A stretch of DNA of 10,268 nt from Fidelibacterota bacterium UBA6817 (GCA_002452555.1 DKER01000179.1:1-10268); one strand, 5' to 3'. Shown: positions 1 through 8,079, numbered from the stretch's first letter. Numbers and translations: made by a program. Notes: generated by a model not told the origin, from the sequence alone.

Positions 1-716
1 ATATCTTCAACAACCTGATCTTCATATAAAATTCTGGTTATCAAGTCATCCGGAAATTCAGCCGTTGGATCCAATGAAAGCCCTGATAAATTCATACCGG
101 ATTTCAAGTTTTCACCCGTTAAACGAAATAAAAATTGCAAACCCGCATCATTAAAAGATTCAATAACGGATCCCTGTTTAAAAAACACAAAAGCCAGACC
201 TGCTGATTTAAAAACAGTATTCATTTTATCGGTGATCCGCTTCAATGCGTCATTTTTCTTAAAGAGATCCCGTTGAACTTTTACCAAATCGTTATTTAAT
301 TTGGATAGCTTCTCCAAAAGATTTAATTCTTCTTTTTTATTTTTTTCAGCCAGTAATTTTGATTGATAACGGATTCTATTTGTCTGAATCGCGTTAATCT
401 TTGCAAGTTCCTCTATATAATCATAAACATTAACGGTTTCAGCAGAACAAAACATGAGCACCTGATTATCCAGTTTAATTCCGTATGCCTGTATATGGAT
501 CGATGAGTTTCTGAATTTGATCTTGGAATTTTCAGCAAATCCCGCTGACAAAATTTCGTTGTAAAATAGATTCAGATAGTCTTCTTGTTCAACGATTTCC
601 CGAAGATTGTCAACGTTTTCCGGAACAAGCTTATTATCATCCCGTAGCACGGAATAAACATGACCCTCATAATCTGTCATGAGTGTGAGAAGAATTTTCC
701 TGTTGTTTGAATTCAT
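1..716 (-). CDS. PAS/coiled-coil sensory signalling protein, N-terminal part (gene runs off the window)
   Basis: I translated 238 codons from ATG 716-714; the frame stays open to the window edge, so the C-terminal output domain is missing. Residues 1-100 form a mixed alpha/beta segment starting with a T-D-Y-E-G-H-V strand-turn pattern like the first strands of a PAS fold. Residues about 110-165 are rich in K, E, L, N and Q in heptad-like order, so probably a coiled-coil signalling helix. From about 165 a second PAS-like domain begins (NTVFKSAGLAFVFF, then SFNDAGLQFLF). There is no signal peptide or membrane segment, so it is probably cytoplasmic. The start overlaps the stop of the upstream cobalamin-binding gene as ATGA, implying translational coupling. 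A histidine kinase is the likeliest full-length form; GGDEF or PP2C-type outputs cannot be excluded. The gene's existence is clear, its output is not. Confidence 0.8.
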   Translation of the reverse strand, partial: MNSNNRKILLTLMTDYEGHVYSVLRDDNKLVPENVDNLREIVEQEDYLNLFYNEILSAGFAENSKIKFRNSSIHIQAYGIKLDNQVLMFCSAETVNVYDYIEELAKINAIQTNRIRYQSKLLAEKNKKEELNLLEKLSKLNNDLVKVQRDLFKKNDALKRITDKMNTVFKSAGLAFVFFKQGSVIESFNDAGLQFLFRLTGENLKSGMNLSGLSLDPTAEFPDDLITRILYEDQVVED

Positions 717-1747
717 GAAATATTAAACCATGTATTGGCCACATTAATTGCCAGATCAGCATTTTTTGCAGTACCGTCAGCTCCCAGAGTTTTCCACAGA
801 TTCGGATCAACATTCAAAGGATTTCCGCCAACGAGAATTTTTACTGTTTTGAAACGTTCCTGACGACGAATCTCCGTGATAATTTTTTTCATTTCATTCA
901 GATGAACCATCATAGTAACCGATAAAGCCAGGAGATCAAATTTCCCCTGATCGAGTGTTTTCATAATGGATTGGACAGGCATATTTGCACCATAAAAGTA
1001 TGAATCCCAGCCATCCATTTCAAAAAAATCCGTTACCATCCGTATTGCAAGTTCATGAAGTTCAGAACCAATGGCTACACCGGCCATTTTTAAACCGTTG
1101 AATTGAGTATCATGAAAAATATGAGGATATAGTTCAGACATAATTAATTGAGTTACTGCAGTGGCATAATGTTCCTGAGCTACAGATATTTTGTTGGTTT
1201 GCCATAAATAACCGATCATTCGCTGAGCAGGGGCAAAAACATTCATATAGATATCTTTGATTTTCTTGCCGGAGTGAAAAGCGTCCATGATGAGGTTTCT
1301 TGCAAGATGTCTGTCTCCGTTAACCAAATGACGAATATACTTACCCTGCAAATCGTTTTCCGGGGCCAACATTGTTTCCATATCCAGGATCGGTGGCAGA
1401 TTGAACGCTTCACGCGATAACTCAAAATATTCTTCCAAAATTCCTGTGTGATCGATATGATTTTCAATTCCTTCACGGATGAAATCATAACTCAAACGAA
1501 CATGATCCGGTTCAATTTTCAAATTGACTAAAAGATCTGTCAACCATGCCGTAAAATCTGCAAAAAGAAGAGGTGAATTAAATTCTGCCGACTGTATCAA
1601 ATAATCTAAAATATAGTTTACATCTCTTTCAAAAAGGTCGGGAGCAAGATCTACTTTTCCAATTTTTTTTCCGGAACTTTTGTCCATAACGAATTTGACT
1701 ATGGCTTGTTTTTTACTTTTTAACTGTTCAATAGTATGATTATGCAT
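713..1747 (-). CDS. Stand-alone cobalamin-binding sensor protein, CarH-like light/B12 module without a DNA-binding domain
   Basis: The 344-residue protein has three parts. Residues 1-115 are helical and not recognised. Residues about 125-215 are a helical B12 cap (B12-binding_2 type) containing W182-x9-E192-H193. Residues about 220-344 are a Rossmann-type B12-binding domain with E229-L-H231-E-L-A, where H231 would be the lower cobalt ligand, followed by GWDSYFYGANMP and LVGGNP loops. In the CarH family W-x9-E-H marks the cap that covers adenosylcobalamin in the light-sensing fold, and E-x-H replaces the D-x-H of B12 enzymes. CarH also has an N-terminal MerR HTH; none is seen here. No catalytic domain is present, so a sensing or partner-binding role is inferred. 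The start at 1747 has AAGGAG seven bases upstream. It lies 60 nt after metH and overlaps the PAS gene by four bases. A corrinoid carrier protein for a methyltransferase is the main alternative, but no methyltransferase partner other than MetH is in view. Confidence 0.85.
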   Translation of the reverse strand: MHNHTIEQLKSKKQAIVKFVMDKSSGKKIGKVDLAPDLFERDVNYILDYLIQSAEFNSPLLFADFTAWLTDLLVNLKIEPDHVRLSYDFIREGIENHIDHTGILEEYFELSREAFNLPPILDMETMLAPENDLQGKYIRHLVNGDRHLARNLIMDAFHSGKKIKDIYMNVFAPAQRMIGYLWQTNKISVAQEHYATAVTQLIMSELYPHIFHDTQFNGLKMAGVAIGSELHELAIRMVTDFFEMDGWDSYFYGANMPVQSIMKTLDQGKFDLLALSVTMMVHLNEMKKIITEIRRQERFKTVKILVGGNPLNVDPNLWKTLGADGTAKNADLAINVANTWFNIS

Positions 1748-1754
1748 ATCAAAA

Positions 1755-1760
1755 CTCCTT
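1755..1760 (-). promoter_or_regulatory. Ribosome binding site of the cobalamin-binding protein gene
   Basis: Minus-strand AAGGAG lies seven bases before ATG 1747-1745, which supports that start. The rest of the metH-to-sensor gap (1748-1807) holds only a 6-bp hairpin and no promoter that I can support. Confidence 0.75.
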
Positions 1761-1807
1761 TCCTATTTACAAGATAGTCTTTTGATATCTTAATTACTAT
1801 TTCTTAT

Positions 1808-4800
1808 TCATATCTTGAAATATTTTGCTTCCGGATGTATCAGGATCAGCGCTGTTGTAGAACACTCGGGAACAAGTTGAAAACCGGATGATACGCTGAC
1901 GCCAATGGTCCGGGCATTTAAAATATCCAAGAGGTCCGTTTGAACGTCCAATCCGGGTGCCATGGCATACCCGGGACTGATACGGATTCCCTGATACATT
2001 TCAGGTTTTCGGATCCCACTTGCTTTTTCTTTATCCAATCCCAGCTCATACAAAATATAGGCATGGTTTTCTTCAGCCAGTGCTTCGGTTAACTGCATTA
2101 TCAGGCCATGATAAAAGAAATAACCGGCATAATCATCAGATTTATACAGGAAACGGCTGTATTCCATTGCCTTCTCACCCATGGTTACAAGCTGAATAGG
2201 AAGAATATTCTCATGATCCCGTAAAAAATAATCCGAAACAGACAAACAGGCGCCGGATGACTGGCGGGGAAAATCAAGCTTTATCATTTTCGTCGTTTTT
2301 GGATCCCTGACTTCTATAGTATCTCTGTCTATGCGCCGGGCAGTAAAGTATCCGTAAACAACTCGTGGAATCAGAGATGCCAGAATGTCAGGGTCTGACA
2401 TCATAGACTCAAATCGCTCTTCCCCTTCTACTTTGAGAATATTATCATATTTTTCCTGACTCATCTTCCCTCTCCGGAATTGCCATTGAAACGTCAGGAG
2501 TGTTTTAAGATTAATAAAATTTTTCAACTCCGCCGGACTAATATTCTCACGTGTGAATGCGCCTGTGAATGGCGGCTTCGGATATGTATAGTGTTCCATT
2601 TTATTCTCAATTGTGGATTCATTTGCTTTAGAAGTTATTTCATGATTCTCATGACTTTTATTCGCCGTTGTTTTGTTAATCGGAACGTTACTCATGATTT
2701 CATCCAAAATATTCAATCCTTCAAACGCATCCTCTGCATAAAAAAGAGAACCGCCATATTCAGGGGCCAGAATCTCACGCACAAAACTTTCACTCAATGC
2801 TGCACCGCCAAGCAACACTGGAATATGGATCCCATTCTCCCGCAGAAAAATGAGGGTGTTTTTCATCTCAATCGTTGACCTGACCAACAAACCGCTTAGT
2901 CCCAAAGCATTCGGCCGGGATGCCTGAACTGCACCGAAAATTGCTTCCGGTGATTGTTTAATACCAATATTATGTACAACATATCCGTTATTGGATAAAA
3001 CGATATCAACCAGGTTCTTACCGATATCATGCACATCACCGCGAACTGTTGCCAGCACTACCGTGCCGCGAACGGATGAAACTGATTTATCCATATGGGG
3101 TTTAAGCAAATCCACTGCTTTCTTCATGACAGAGGCTGATTTTAGAACAAAAGGCAGCTGCATTTTTCCCGTTCCAAACAAATCTCCAATTTCTTTCATA
3201 GCCGGTAAAAGAATATGGTTTATAATGGACAGGGGTTCCTGAGTTTGACGAAGATCATTCAGAATATCTTCAAGCTCTGTTCCTTCGCCAAGCATTAGTT
3301 TATTCCTGAGTTTATCCCCGGGAGAATCAAACTCCTTTTTGTCATCTGTCATTCCGGTTGAAGATTCAGTTTCGGTGATAAGTGTTAAGAGAGGATCTGA
3401 ATTTTCATTCACATTATAGATAAGGTCCCTGCATAACTGTCTGATCTTTTCAGGAATTTGAGATAAGGGATAAATTTTCCCGGAATGGATAATTGCTGCA
3501 TCGAGACCGTGTTGAACAGCCTCATACAACATAACCGAATTCAGGTAATACCGCACTTTTGGGTTGAGTCCGAAGGAGACATTACTTACACCCAACAGTA
3601 AATTAATATCGGGATGATGATTTTTTAAAGCTTTGATTGCATTCAATGTTTCAAGGGCGGAATTCCGTCCCGATTCATCACCGCTTCCCAGCGTAAACGT
3701 TAACGTATCCACTAAAAGATCGGATATTCTCAGTCCTGCTTTTTGAGCCAGAGTAATCATTCGATTGGCAATAGATATTTTTCTGTCAGCCGTTGCAGCC
3801 ATTCCCTCTTCGTCGATGGTCAGACAAATTAGCATGGCACCATACTTTTTACATAAACCGGCAATGCGGAGGAAATGGTCTTCTCCCCTTTCCAGATTTG
3901 CTGAATTGATGATCGACCGACCGGCGCAGAGCTTTAAGGCCGCTTCCATAACATCCGTATCTGTTGTATCAATCTGCAGGGGCAGGCGGCATTCTGTGTT
4001 CAGACGACAGATAAGCCGTTTCATATCTGCAATTTCATTTCGTCCTACTGTGGAAACGGAAACATCAACGGCATGAGCCCCTTCTCTTTCCTGCTGATTG
4101 ATAATTGAGATCATCGATTCCAAATCACTGTCAATGAGTGCATTTTTGAACGCTCTGGAACCTGTTGCATTACCGCGTTCGCCAATAATAAAAGGAGCAG
4201 GATTGACGCGAACCGGCTGACTCTGAAAGAGGGATGAGACAGAAACTTCATATTTCATGAACGGTTTGTCGGCGGGATGACAGATCCCGACGGTTTCAAC
4301 AATTTTCCGGATATGCTCCGGTGTGGACCCGCAGCATCCGCCGACAATATTGGCGCCTAATTCCCTGACAAACATCCCGGTTTGTTCAGCCATTGACTGT
4401 GACGAAAGTTCATACACAAAATGTCCCTGGCGATGAACCGGCATTCCGGCATTCGGCATGGCAAACACGGGAAAGGGAGATATTTGAGACAAGTGTCTGA
4501 GATGGGAACGCATTCCTTCAGGACCGGTCGCACAATTAAGCCCCAATGCTGTCAGGGGAAACGGTTCCAAAGCAGTTACAACAGCAGGAACATCCGATCC
4601 TGCCAGCATGGTCCCGTTGGATTCTATCGTAACAGAAACGATGAGAGGAATATCATTTCCTAATGTGCTAGAAACATCATCAATGAGTCGAATGAGAGTT
4701 TTTACGTGTAAAAGATCCTGAGCTGTTTCAATAATCAGCAAATCCACACCGCCGGTCAATAAACCGCGAATCTGGGGTTCATAAGCGTTGTAAATGTCCT

Positions 4801-5209
4801 CTGTATCTATATGTCCGAGTGACGGCAATCTGCTGCCGGGTCCTATGGAACCAGCAACAAACCGGGTTCTGTCAGCCTTATCTGCAGTTTGGATGGCATG
4901 TCTGGCAATGCTTGCTCCTGCAACATTCAAATCAAAGGTCATTGCATCCAGATCATATTCTTTCAATGTAAGACCATTGGCACCAAAAGTATTGGTTTCA
5001 ATGATGTCAGCTCCTGCATTAAGATATTGAATGTGAATCGATTCTATCAGATCCGGTCTGGTAGTGTTTAATATTTCCGGACACCCGTCATAACCCTTAT
5101 AGTCAGAGCTTTGTAATCCTGCAGAATCGATAAGAGTGCCCATAGCTCCATCGATAAACAAAACCCTGGTTGATAAAAGTCTGTCCAATGTAATATTTTT
5201 CTTAATCAT
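1808..5209 (-). CDS. metH: Cobalamin-dependent methionine synthase (5-methyltetrahydrofolate--homocysteine methyltransferase)
   Basis: Cytoplasmic enzyme that moves a methyl group from methyltetrahydrofolate through cobalamin to homocysteine, giving methionine and tetrahydrofolate. All four modules are present in 1133 residues (E. coli MetH has 1227). The homocysteine domain spans about 10-310, with DGAMGT at 20-25 and the zinc cysteines C226, C292 and C293. The pterin-binding domain spans about 335-600 (IGERGNATGSRAFK at 342-355, GVSNVSFGL at 540-548). The B12 cap and Rossmann module span about 635-840, with D725-x-H727-x-x-G730, H727 being the cobalt ligand. The AdoMet activation domain spans about 880-1133, with R1076-x-x-x-G-Y1081. 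A hydrophilic, N/K/E/T-rich linker at about 842-875 precedes the activation domain. After RxxxGY the usual P-x-C-P-D is replaced by A-M-A-P-G-L-D. It is the first gene of a probable operon with a B12 sensor and a PAS protein, and is divergent from the phosphorylase. No frameshift is seen. Confidence 0.97.
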   Translation of the reverse strand: MIKKNITLDRLLSTRVLFIDGAMGTLIDSAGLQSSDYKGYDGCPEILNTTRPDLIESIHIQYLNAGADIIETNTFGANGLTLKEYDLDAMTFDLNVAGASIARHAIQTADKADRTRFVAGSIGPGSRLPSLGHIDTEDIYNAYEPQIRGLLTGGVDLLIIETAQDLLHVKTLIRLIDDVSSTLGNDIPLIVSVTIESNGTMLAGSDVPAVVTALEPFPLTALGLNCATGPEGMRSHLRHLSQISPFPVFAMPNAGMPVHRQGHFVYELSSQSMAEQTGMFVRELGANIVGGCCGSTPEHIRKIVETVGICHPADKPFMKYEVSVSSLFQSQPVRVNPAPFIIGERGNATGSRAFKNALIDSDLESMISIINQQEREGAHAVDVSVSTVGRNEIADMKRLICRLNTECRLPLQIDTTDTDVMEAALKLCAGRSIINSANLERGEDHFLRIAGLCKKYGAMLICLTIDEEGMAATADRKISIANRMITLAQKAGLRISDLLVDTLTFTLGSGDESGRNSALETLNAIKALKNHHPDINLLLGVSNVSFGLNPKVRYYLNSVMLYEAVQHGLDAAIIHSGKIYPLSQIPEKIRQLCRDLIYNVNENSDPLLTLITETESSTGMTDDKKEFDSPGDKLRNKLMLGEGTELEDILNDLRQTQEPLSIINHILLPAMKEIGDLFGTGKMQLPFVLKSASVMKKAVDLLKPHMDKSVSSVRGTVVLATVRGDVHDIGKNLVDIVLSNNGYVVHNIGIKQSPEAIFGAVQASRPNALGLSGLLVRSTIEMKNTLIFLRENGIHIPVLLGGAALSESFVREILAPEYGGSLFYAEDAFEGLNILDEIMSNVPINKTTANKSHENHEITSKANESTIENKMEHYTYPKPPFTGAFTRENISPAELKNFINLKTLLTFQWQFRRGKMSQEKYDNILKVEGEERFESMMSDPDILASLIPRVVYGYFTARRIDRDTIEVRDPKTTKMIKLDFPRQSSGACLSVSDYFLRDHENILPIQLVTMGEKAMEYSRFLYKSDDYAGYFFYHGLIMQLTEALAEENHAYILYELGLDKEKASGIRKPEMYQGIRISPGYAMAPGLDVQTDLLDILNARTIGVSVSSGFQLVPECSTTALILIHPEAKYFKI

Positions 5210-5267
5210 GAAACCTCAGTGTATGGGTTATAATTTATTGGAAAACTCCATGAATCCAAAACAGCCA

Positions 5268-5295
5268 ATTATAAAGTTTTTCAATTTGCAACCAA
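5268..5295 (-). promoter_or_regulatory. Candidate sigma70-type promoter for metH
   Basis: On the minus strand a perfect TATAAT (5273-5268) is preceded, after 16 nt, by TTGGTT (5295-5290), a weak -35 matching only TTG. Transcription would start near 5261, leaving a leader of about 50 nt. That is too short for a cobalamin or SAM riboswitch. The -10 match is good, but A+T-rich DNA gives such matches by chance. Confidence 0.35.
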
Positions 5296-5323
5296 ATTAC
5301 CCCCTGTTTTATTCACTCAAAAC

Positions 5324-5352
5324 CGCGTGATATTTTCCTTGTCCATCACACG
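5324..5352 (+). repeat. Imperfect inverted repeat in the metH/phosphorylase intergenic region; candidate operator
   Basis: CGCGTGAT (5324-5331) and ATCACACG (5345-5352) are reverse complements at seven of eight positions, separated by 13 nt. They lie 36-64 nt before the phosphorylase start, where an operator or a leader hairpin could act. No matching second copy was found upstream of the kinase gene. The arms are short, so function is speculative. Confidence 0.3.
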
Positions 5353-5378
5353 AAACTCCAATAATTTTCCTCGCAAAT

Positions 5379-5384
5379 GGAGGT
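5379..5384 (+). promoter_or_regulatory. Strong ribosome binding site of the glucan phosphorylase gene
   Basis: GGAGGT ends three bases before ATG 5388-5390. The match to the anti-Shine-Dalgarno sequence is strong though the spacing is slightly short; it fixes the start together with the family-typical N-terminus that follows. Confidence 0.75.
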
Positions 5385-5387
5385 GGC

Positions 5388-7937
5388 ATGAAAAATTTTC
5401 GAAGAATTACAGTTCAGAGTTTTGTCCCGGAAGAATTGCAGGAACTGAAGAAATTTAGTTATAATCTATGGTGGAGCTGGAAGCCCAACGCCCAGAAATT
5501 ATTCAGATCGCTGGGAGATGAGCTCTGGTATGATGTAGAGCATAATCCTTTAAAGCTATTAAAATATTTAGGTCAGGATCAATTTAATGCAAAAGCAGGT
5601 GATCCGGAATTTCTGACGATCCTGAAAGAAGTCATGGATGAGTATAATCACTACATGACGCGTAAAGATACATGGTTTGATGTAACATATCCTGAAAAAA
5701 AAGATTTTCTGATTGCTTATTTTTCTGCCGAATTCGGCATTCACGAAAGTGTACCGGTTTATTCCGGAGGATTGGGGATTTTAGCCGGTGATCACTGCAA
5801 ATCTGCCAGTGATTTGGGAATCCCTTTGGTTGGCGTGGGAATGATGTACAAACAAGGGTATTTCAATCAGCAGATCGATAGAGATGGTAATCAGGAAAAC
5901 ATGTATCCCAGTTATGATTTTGGTGAAATTCCCATTGAACTGGCAAAAGATGGGAATGGAAATCCTCATAAAATATTTTTAATCATGCCCGGCCGGAAGG
6001 TTTATGCACAGATATGGCGCATGCAGGCCGGAAGGACATCCATATACTTATTGGACACCGATATTCAGGAAAATCTGCCGGAGGACAGGATTTTAACATC
6101 CCAGCTTTACGGCGGAGACAACGAAATGCGCATCACTCAGGAACTCTTGCTGGGGATCGGGGGTGTTCGGGCTTTGCGCAAATTAGGATACAAGCCGTCT
6201 GTCTGGCATATGAATGAAGGACATTCCGCTTTCCTTGTCCTTGAAAGAATCCGTGAACTGATTGATCAGGGCCTGATGTTTGATGTTGCCCGCGAAATTG
6301 TTTCCAGCAGCTCAGTATTTACAACACACACACCGGTGCCTGCCGGACATGATGCTTTTGACGAAGGATTGATGAAAAAGTATTTTGAACATTGTTACAA
6401 GAATTTCGGGCTTGACTGGGACAGATTTTTTCTATTGGGACGTGATACAAATAAGAACTTCAGTATGACAGTCCTTGCAATGAAAACGGCAAAAAGCTGT
6501 AATGGAGTAAGCCGTCTTCACGGTGAAGTAAGCCGGAAAATCTGGTCGGACATCTGGAAAGATGTTCCGGTTTGTGAAATCCCCATAACCCATGTGACCA
6601 ACGGGATTCACACAGAAACATGGTTATCCCGTGAGTTCAGAAAATTGTACAACGAATATCTGGGAGATGACTGGCTCAGGAATATTGATGATCCCAAACT
6701 ATGGGAAAATGTTCAGGATATTCCCGGAAGTCGTTTATGGGACGTTCATAGAATACGAAAACAACGTCTTGTAGATGTAGTAAAGAAACGGATCAAAATT
6801 CGGGATAATAGAAACGGCGTTCCTCAATATATAACAGACAAAGCATTGGAGTCATTAACGGCAGACGGATTGTTTATCGGTTTTGCCCGCCGTTTTGCAA
6901 CATATAAACGGGCAACACTTCTTTTTCAAGACTTGGAACGGTTGAAAAAGATATTGTCTAATCGTGACAAGCCTGTCTTTATATTCATTGCAGGCAAAGC
7001 TCACCCGGCAGACCGTCCCGGTCAGTCTCTCATAAAAGAAATCTATCAGATGTCCATGAGTGAAGCATTCCTTGGGAAAATTTTTATTTTGGAAAATTAC
7101 AATATGACACTGGCCCGTTATCTTGTTTCCGGTGTGGATATTTGGTTGAACAATCCACGCCGCCCCAGAGAAGCAAGCGGAACATCCGGTGAAAAAGTCC
7201 CGGTAAATGGCGGTATTAACTTTTCCGTTATGGACGGCTGGTGGGTTGAAGGATATAACGGTAAAAACGGTTGGACCATCGGTGAACAAAAAGAGTATGC
7301 CAATAATGATATTCAAGACAGTGAAGACGGGGCTAATCTCTATTACACATTGGAAAATTCCATAATACCGGAATTTTTTGAACGTTCAAACGGAGATGAA
7401 CATTCAGAAGCATGGGTTCGGAGAATGAAGGAATCCATACGAACAATCACGCCGGTTTACTGTACACACCGTATGGTAAAAGAATATTTACAGAAACTCT
7501 ATATGCCTGCTTTCGAACACAAAAAAGCACTGGTTGAAGATAACAATAAAAAAGCCCGGGATCTGGTTGAATGGAAGGATAAAATATCATCGGCATGGAA
7601 AAATGTGTGGGTCACTGAAATAAACCCGGTTGAAGAATTTATCAACACGTTACATATGCAAATAACAGCCGATGTTATGCTGGACGGGTTAAAACCCGAA
7701 GATGTTAAAGTAGAAGTTTATCTTGTCCGGGAGTTCAATGAAGATGCACCGCCTGTATCGGTTGTAGAACTTGATCTGAAAAATTCGAATACACAAGGGC
7801 GATATATATTTACGGGAATAGTAGAAATTCCTAAAGCCGGAAATTATCTGTTCAACGTAAGGGTCCGGCCATGGAACAATGATCTGCTGCACCCTTTTGA
7901 AACCGGTTTGATTCGGTGGATGCAGGTCATGAGTTAA
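5388..7937 (+). CDS. glgP: Alpha-glucan (glycogen/maltodextrin) phosphorylase, GT35 family with N-terminal DUF3417
   Basis: PLP-dependent cytoplasmic enzyme that releases glucose 1-phosphate from the non-reducing ends of alpha-1,4-glucans using phosphate. The 849 residues begin with a DUF3417-type region (about 10-100, containing YNLWWSW at 25-31), the mark of the non-classical bacterial/archaeal GT35 branch (TIGR02094 type). The core follows: YFSAEFGIHE at 111-120, YSGGLGILAGDH at 125-136, HMNEGHSAF at 274-282, THTPVPAGHD at 313-322, VTNGIH at 403-408, GFARRFATYKRA at 498-509, and PREASGTSGEKVPVNGG at 593-609. K603 is the predicted PLP lysine. Many relatives read SGMK; here it is SGEK. From about 735 there is a C-terminal beta-rich extension ending in a predicted sandwich-like segment (KVEVYLV, YLFNVRVRPWN). 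A strong ribosome site supports the start. It is divergent from metH and 147 nt ahead of the kinase gene. Chain-length preference (glycogen or maltodextrin) cannot be read from sequence. Confidence 0.93.
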   Translation: MKNFRRITVQSFVPEELQELKKFSYNLWWSWKPNAQKLFRSLGDELWYDVEHNPLKLLKYLGQDQFNAKAGDPEFLTILKEVMDEYNHYMTRKDTWFDVTYPEKKDFLIAYFSAEFGIHESVPVYSGGLGILAGDHCKSASDLGIPLVGVGMMYKQGYFNQQIDRDGNQENMYPSYDFGEIPIELAKDGNGNPHKIFLIMPGRKVYAQIWRMQAGRTSIYLLDTDIQENLPEDRILTSQLYGGDNEMRITQELLLGIGGVRALRKLGYKPSVWHMNEGHSAFLVLERIRELIDQGLMFDVAREIVSSSSVFTTHTPVPAGHDAFDEGLMKKYFEHCYKNFGLDWDRFFLLGRDTNKNFSMTVLAMKTAKSCNGVSRLHGEVSRKIWSDIWKDVPVCEIPITHVTNGIHTETWLSREFRKLYNEYLGDDWLRNIDDPKLWENVQDIPGSRLWDVHRIRKQRLVDVVKKRIKIRDNRNGVPQYITDKALESLTADGLFIGFARRFATYKRATLLFQDLERLKKILSNRDKPVFIFIAGKAHPADRPGQSLIKEIYQMSMSEAFLGKIFILENYNMTLARYLVSGVDIWLNNPRRPREASGTSGEKVPVNGGINFSVMDGWWVEGYNGKNGWTIGEQKEYANNDIQDSEDGANLYYTLENSIIPEFFERSNGDEHSEAWVRRMKESIRTITPVYCTHRMVKEYLQKLYMPAFEHKKALVEDNNKKARDLVEWKDKISSAWKNVWVTEINPVEEFINTLHMQITADVMLDGLKPEDVKVEVYLVREFNEDAPPVSVVELDLKNSNTQGRYIFTGIVEIPKAGNYLFNVRVRPWNNDLLHPFETGLIRWMQVMS

Positions 7938-7945
7938 CGGTTAAC
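7933..7945 (+). repeat. GTTAAC doublet palindrome at the phosphorylase stop codon
   Basis: GTTAAC-G-GTTAAC spans the TAA stop (7935-7937). Each half is itself a palindrome, and the whole is symmetric about the central G. It could be a protein-binding dyad, but it contains little G+C for a terminator and no T-run follows. Function is unknown. Confidence 0.3.
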
Positions 7946-7954
7946 GCCAAAAAC

Positions 7955-7987
7955 TTATCATAAAGACGTTATTAAACGTTATCATAA
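7955..7987 (+). repeat. Short repeat cluster upstream of the histidine kinase gene; candidate operator
   Basis: TTATCATAA occurs exactly at 7955-7963 and 7979-7987, 24 nt apart start to start, and each copy has TTAT/ATAA dyad symmetry. Between and overlapping them ACGTTAT repeats at 7966-7972 and 7976-7982 with a 10-nt period. The cluster sits about 100-130 nt before the kinase start in a very A+T-rich gap (7938-8084) that should hold the kinase promoter. No clear -35/-10 pair could be chosen. Regulator binding is an inference. Confidence 0.35.
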
Positions 7988-8071
7988 TATCAAAGATACC
8001 CTAATAATTTATATTAATTTTAAACTTTTAATTATTTCAATGAATCTTTAAAATTTAATCAGCGGTTTACC

Positions 8072-8079
8072 GGGAGGAG
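8072..8079 (+). promoter_or_regulatory. Strong ribosome binding site of the PAS histidine kinase gene
   Basis: GGGAGGAG ends five bases before ATG 8085-8087. This favours that start over the in-frame ATG at 8091, which would be 11 bases away. Confidence 0.75.

Noticed and set aside
1771..1791. Hairpin AAGATA/TATCTT between metH and the cobalamin sensor as a terminator
   Set aside because: The stem is only 6 bp, A+T-rich, with a 9-nt loop, and no T-run follows on the minus strand. It does not argue against an operon.
2480..2878. Plus-strand open frame of 132 codons inside metH
   Set aside because: Its composition is rich in C, F, R and I with no domain, and it is antisense to the MetH B12 and activation domains.
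5210..5387. Cobalamin or SAM riboswitch in front of metH
   Set aside because: The whole gap is 178 nt and the likely leader only about 50 nt. I found no B12-box-like or SAM-riboswitch-like conserved segment.
7118..7210. Loss of phosphorylase activity because SGMK reads SGEK
   Set aside because: The PLP lysine itself (K603) and the flanking E-A-S-G-T-S-G and N-G motifs are intact. The neighbouring residue varies in this branch of GT35, so inactivity is not supported.
6855..7316. Minus-strand open frame of 153 codons inside the phosphorylase gene
   Set aside because: It lies opposite highly conserved phosphorylase motifs and has no ribosome site or recognisable domain, so it is a shadow of the real gene.
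7964..7984. ACGTT-ATTA-AACGT hairpin as terminator after the phosphorylase gene
   Set aside because: It is a five-base, A+T-rich stem without a downstream T-run; the direct-repeat reading explains the same bases better.
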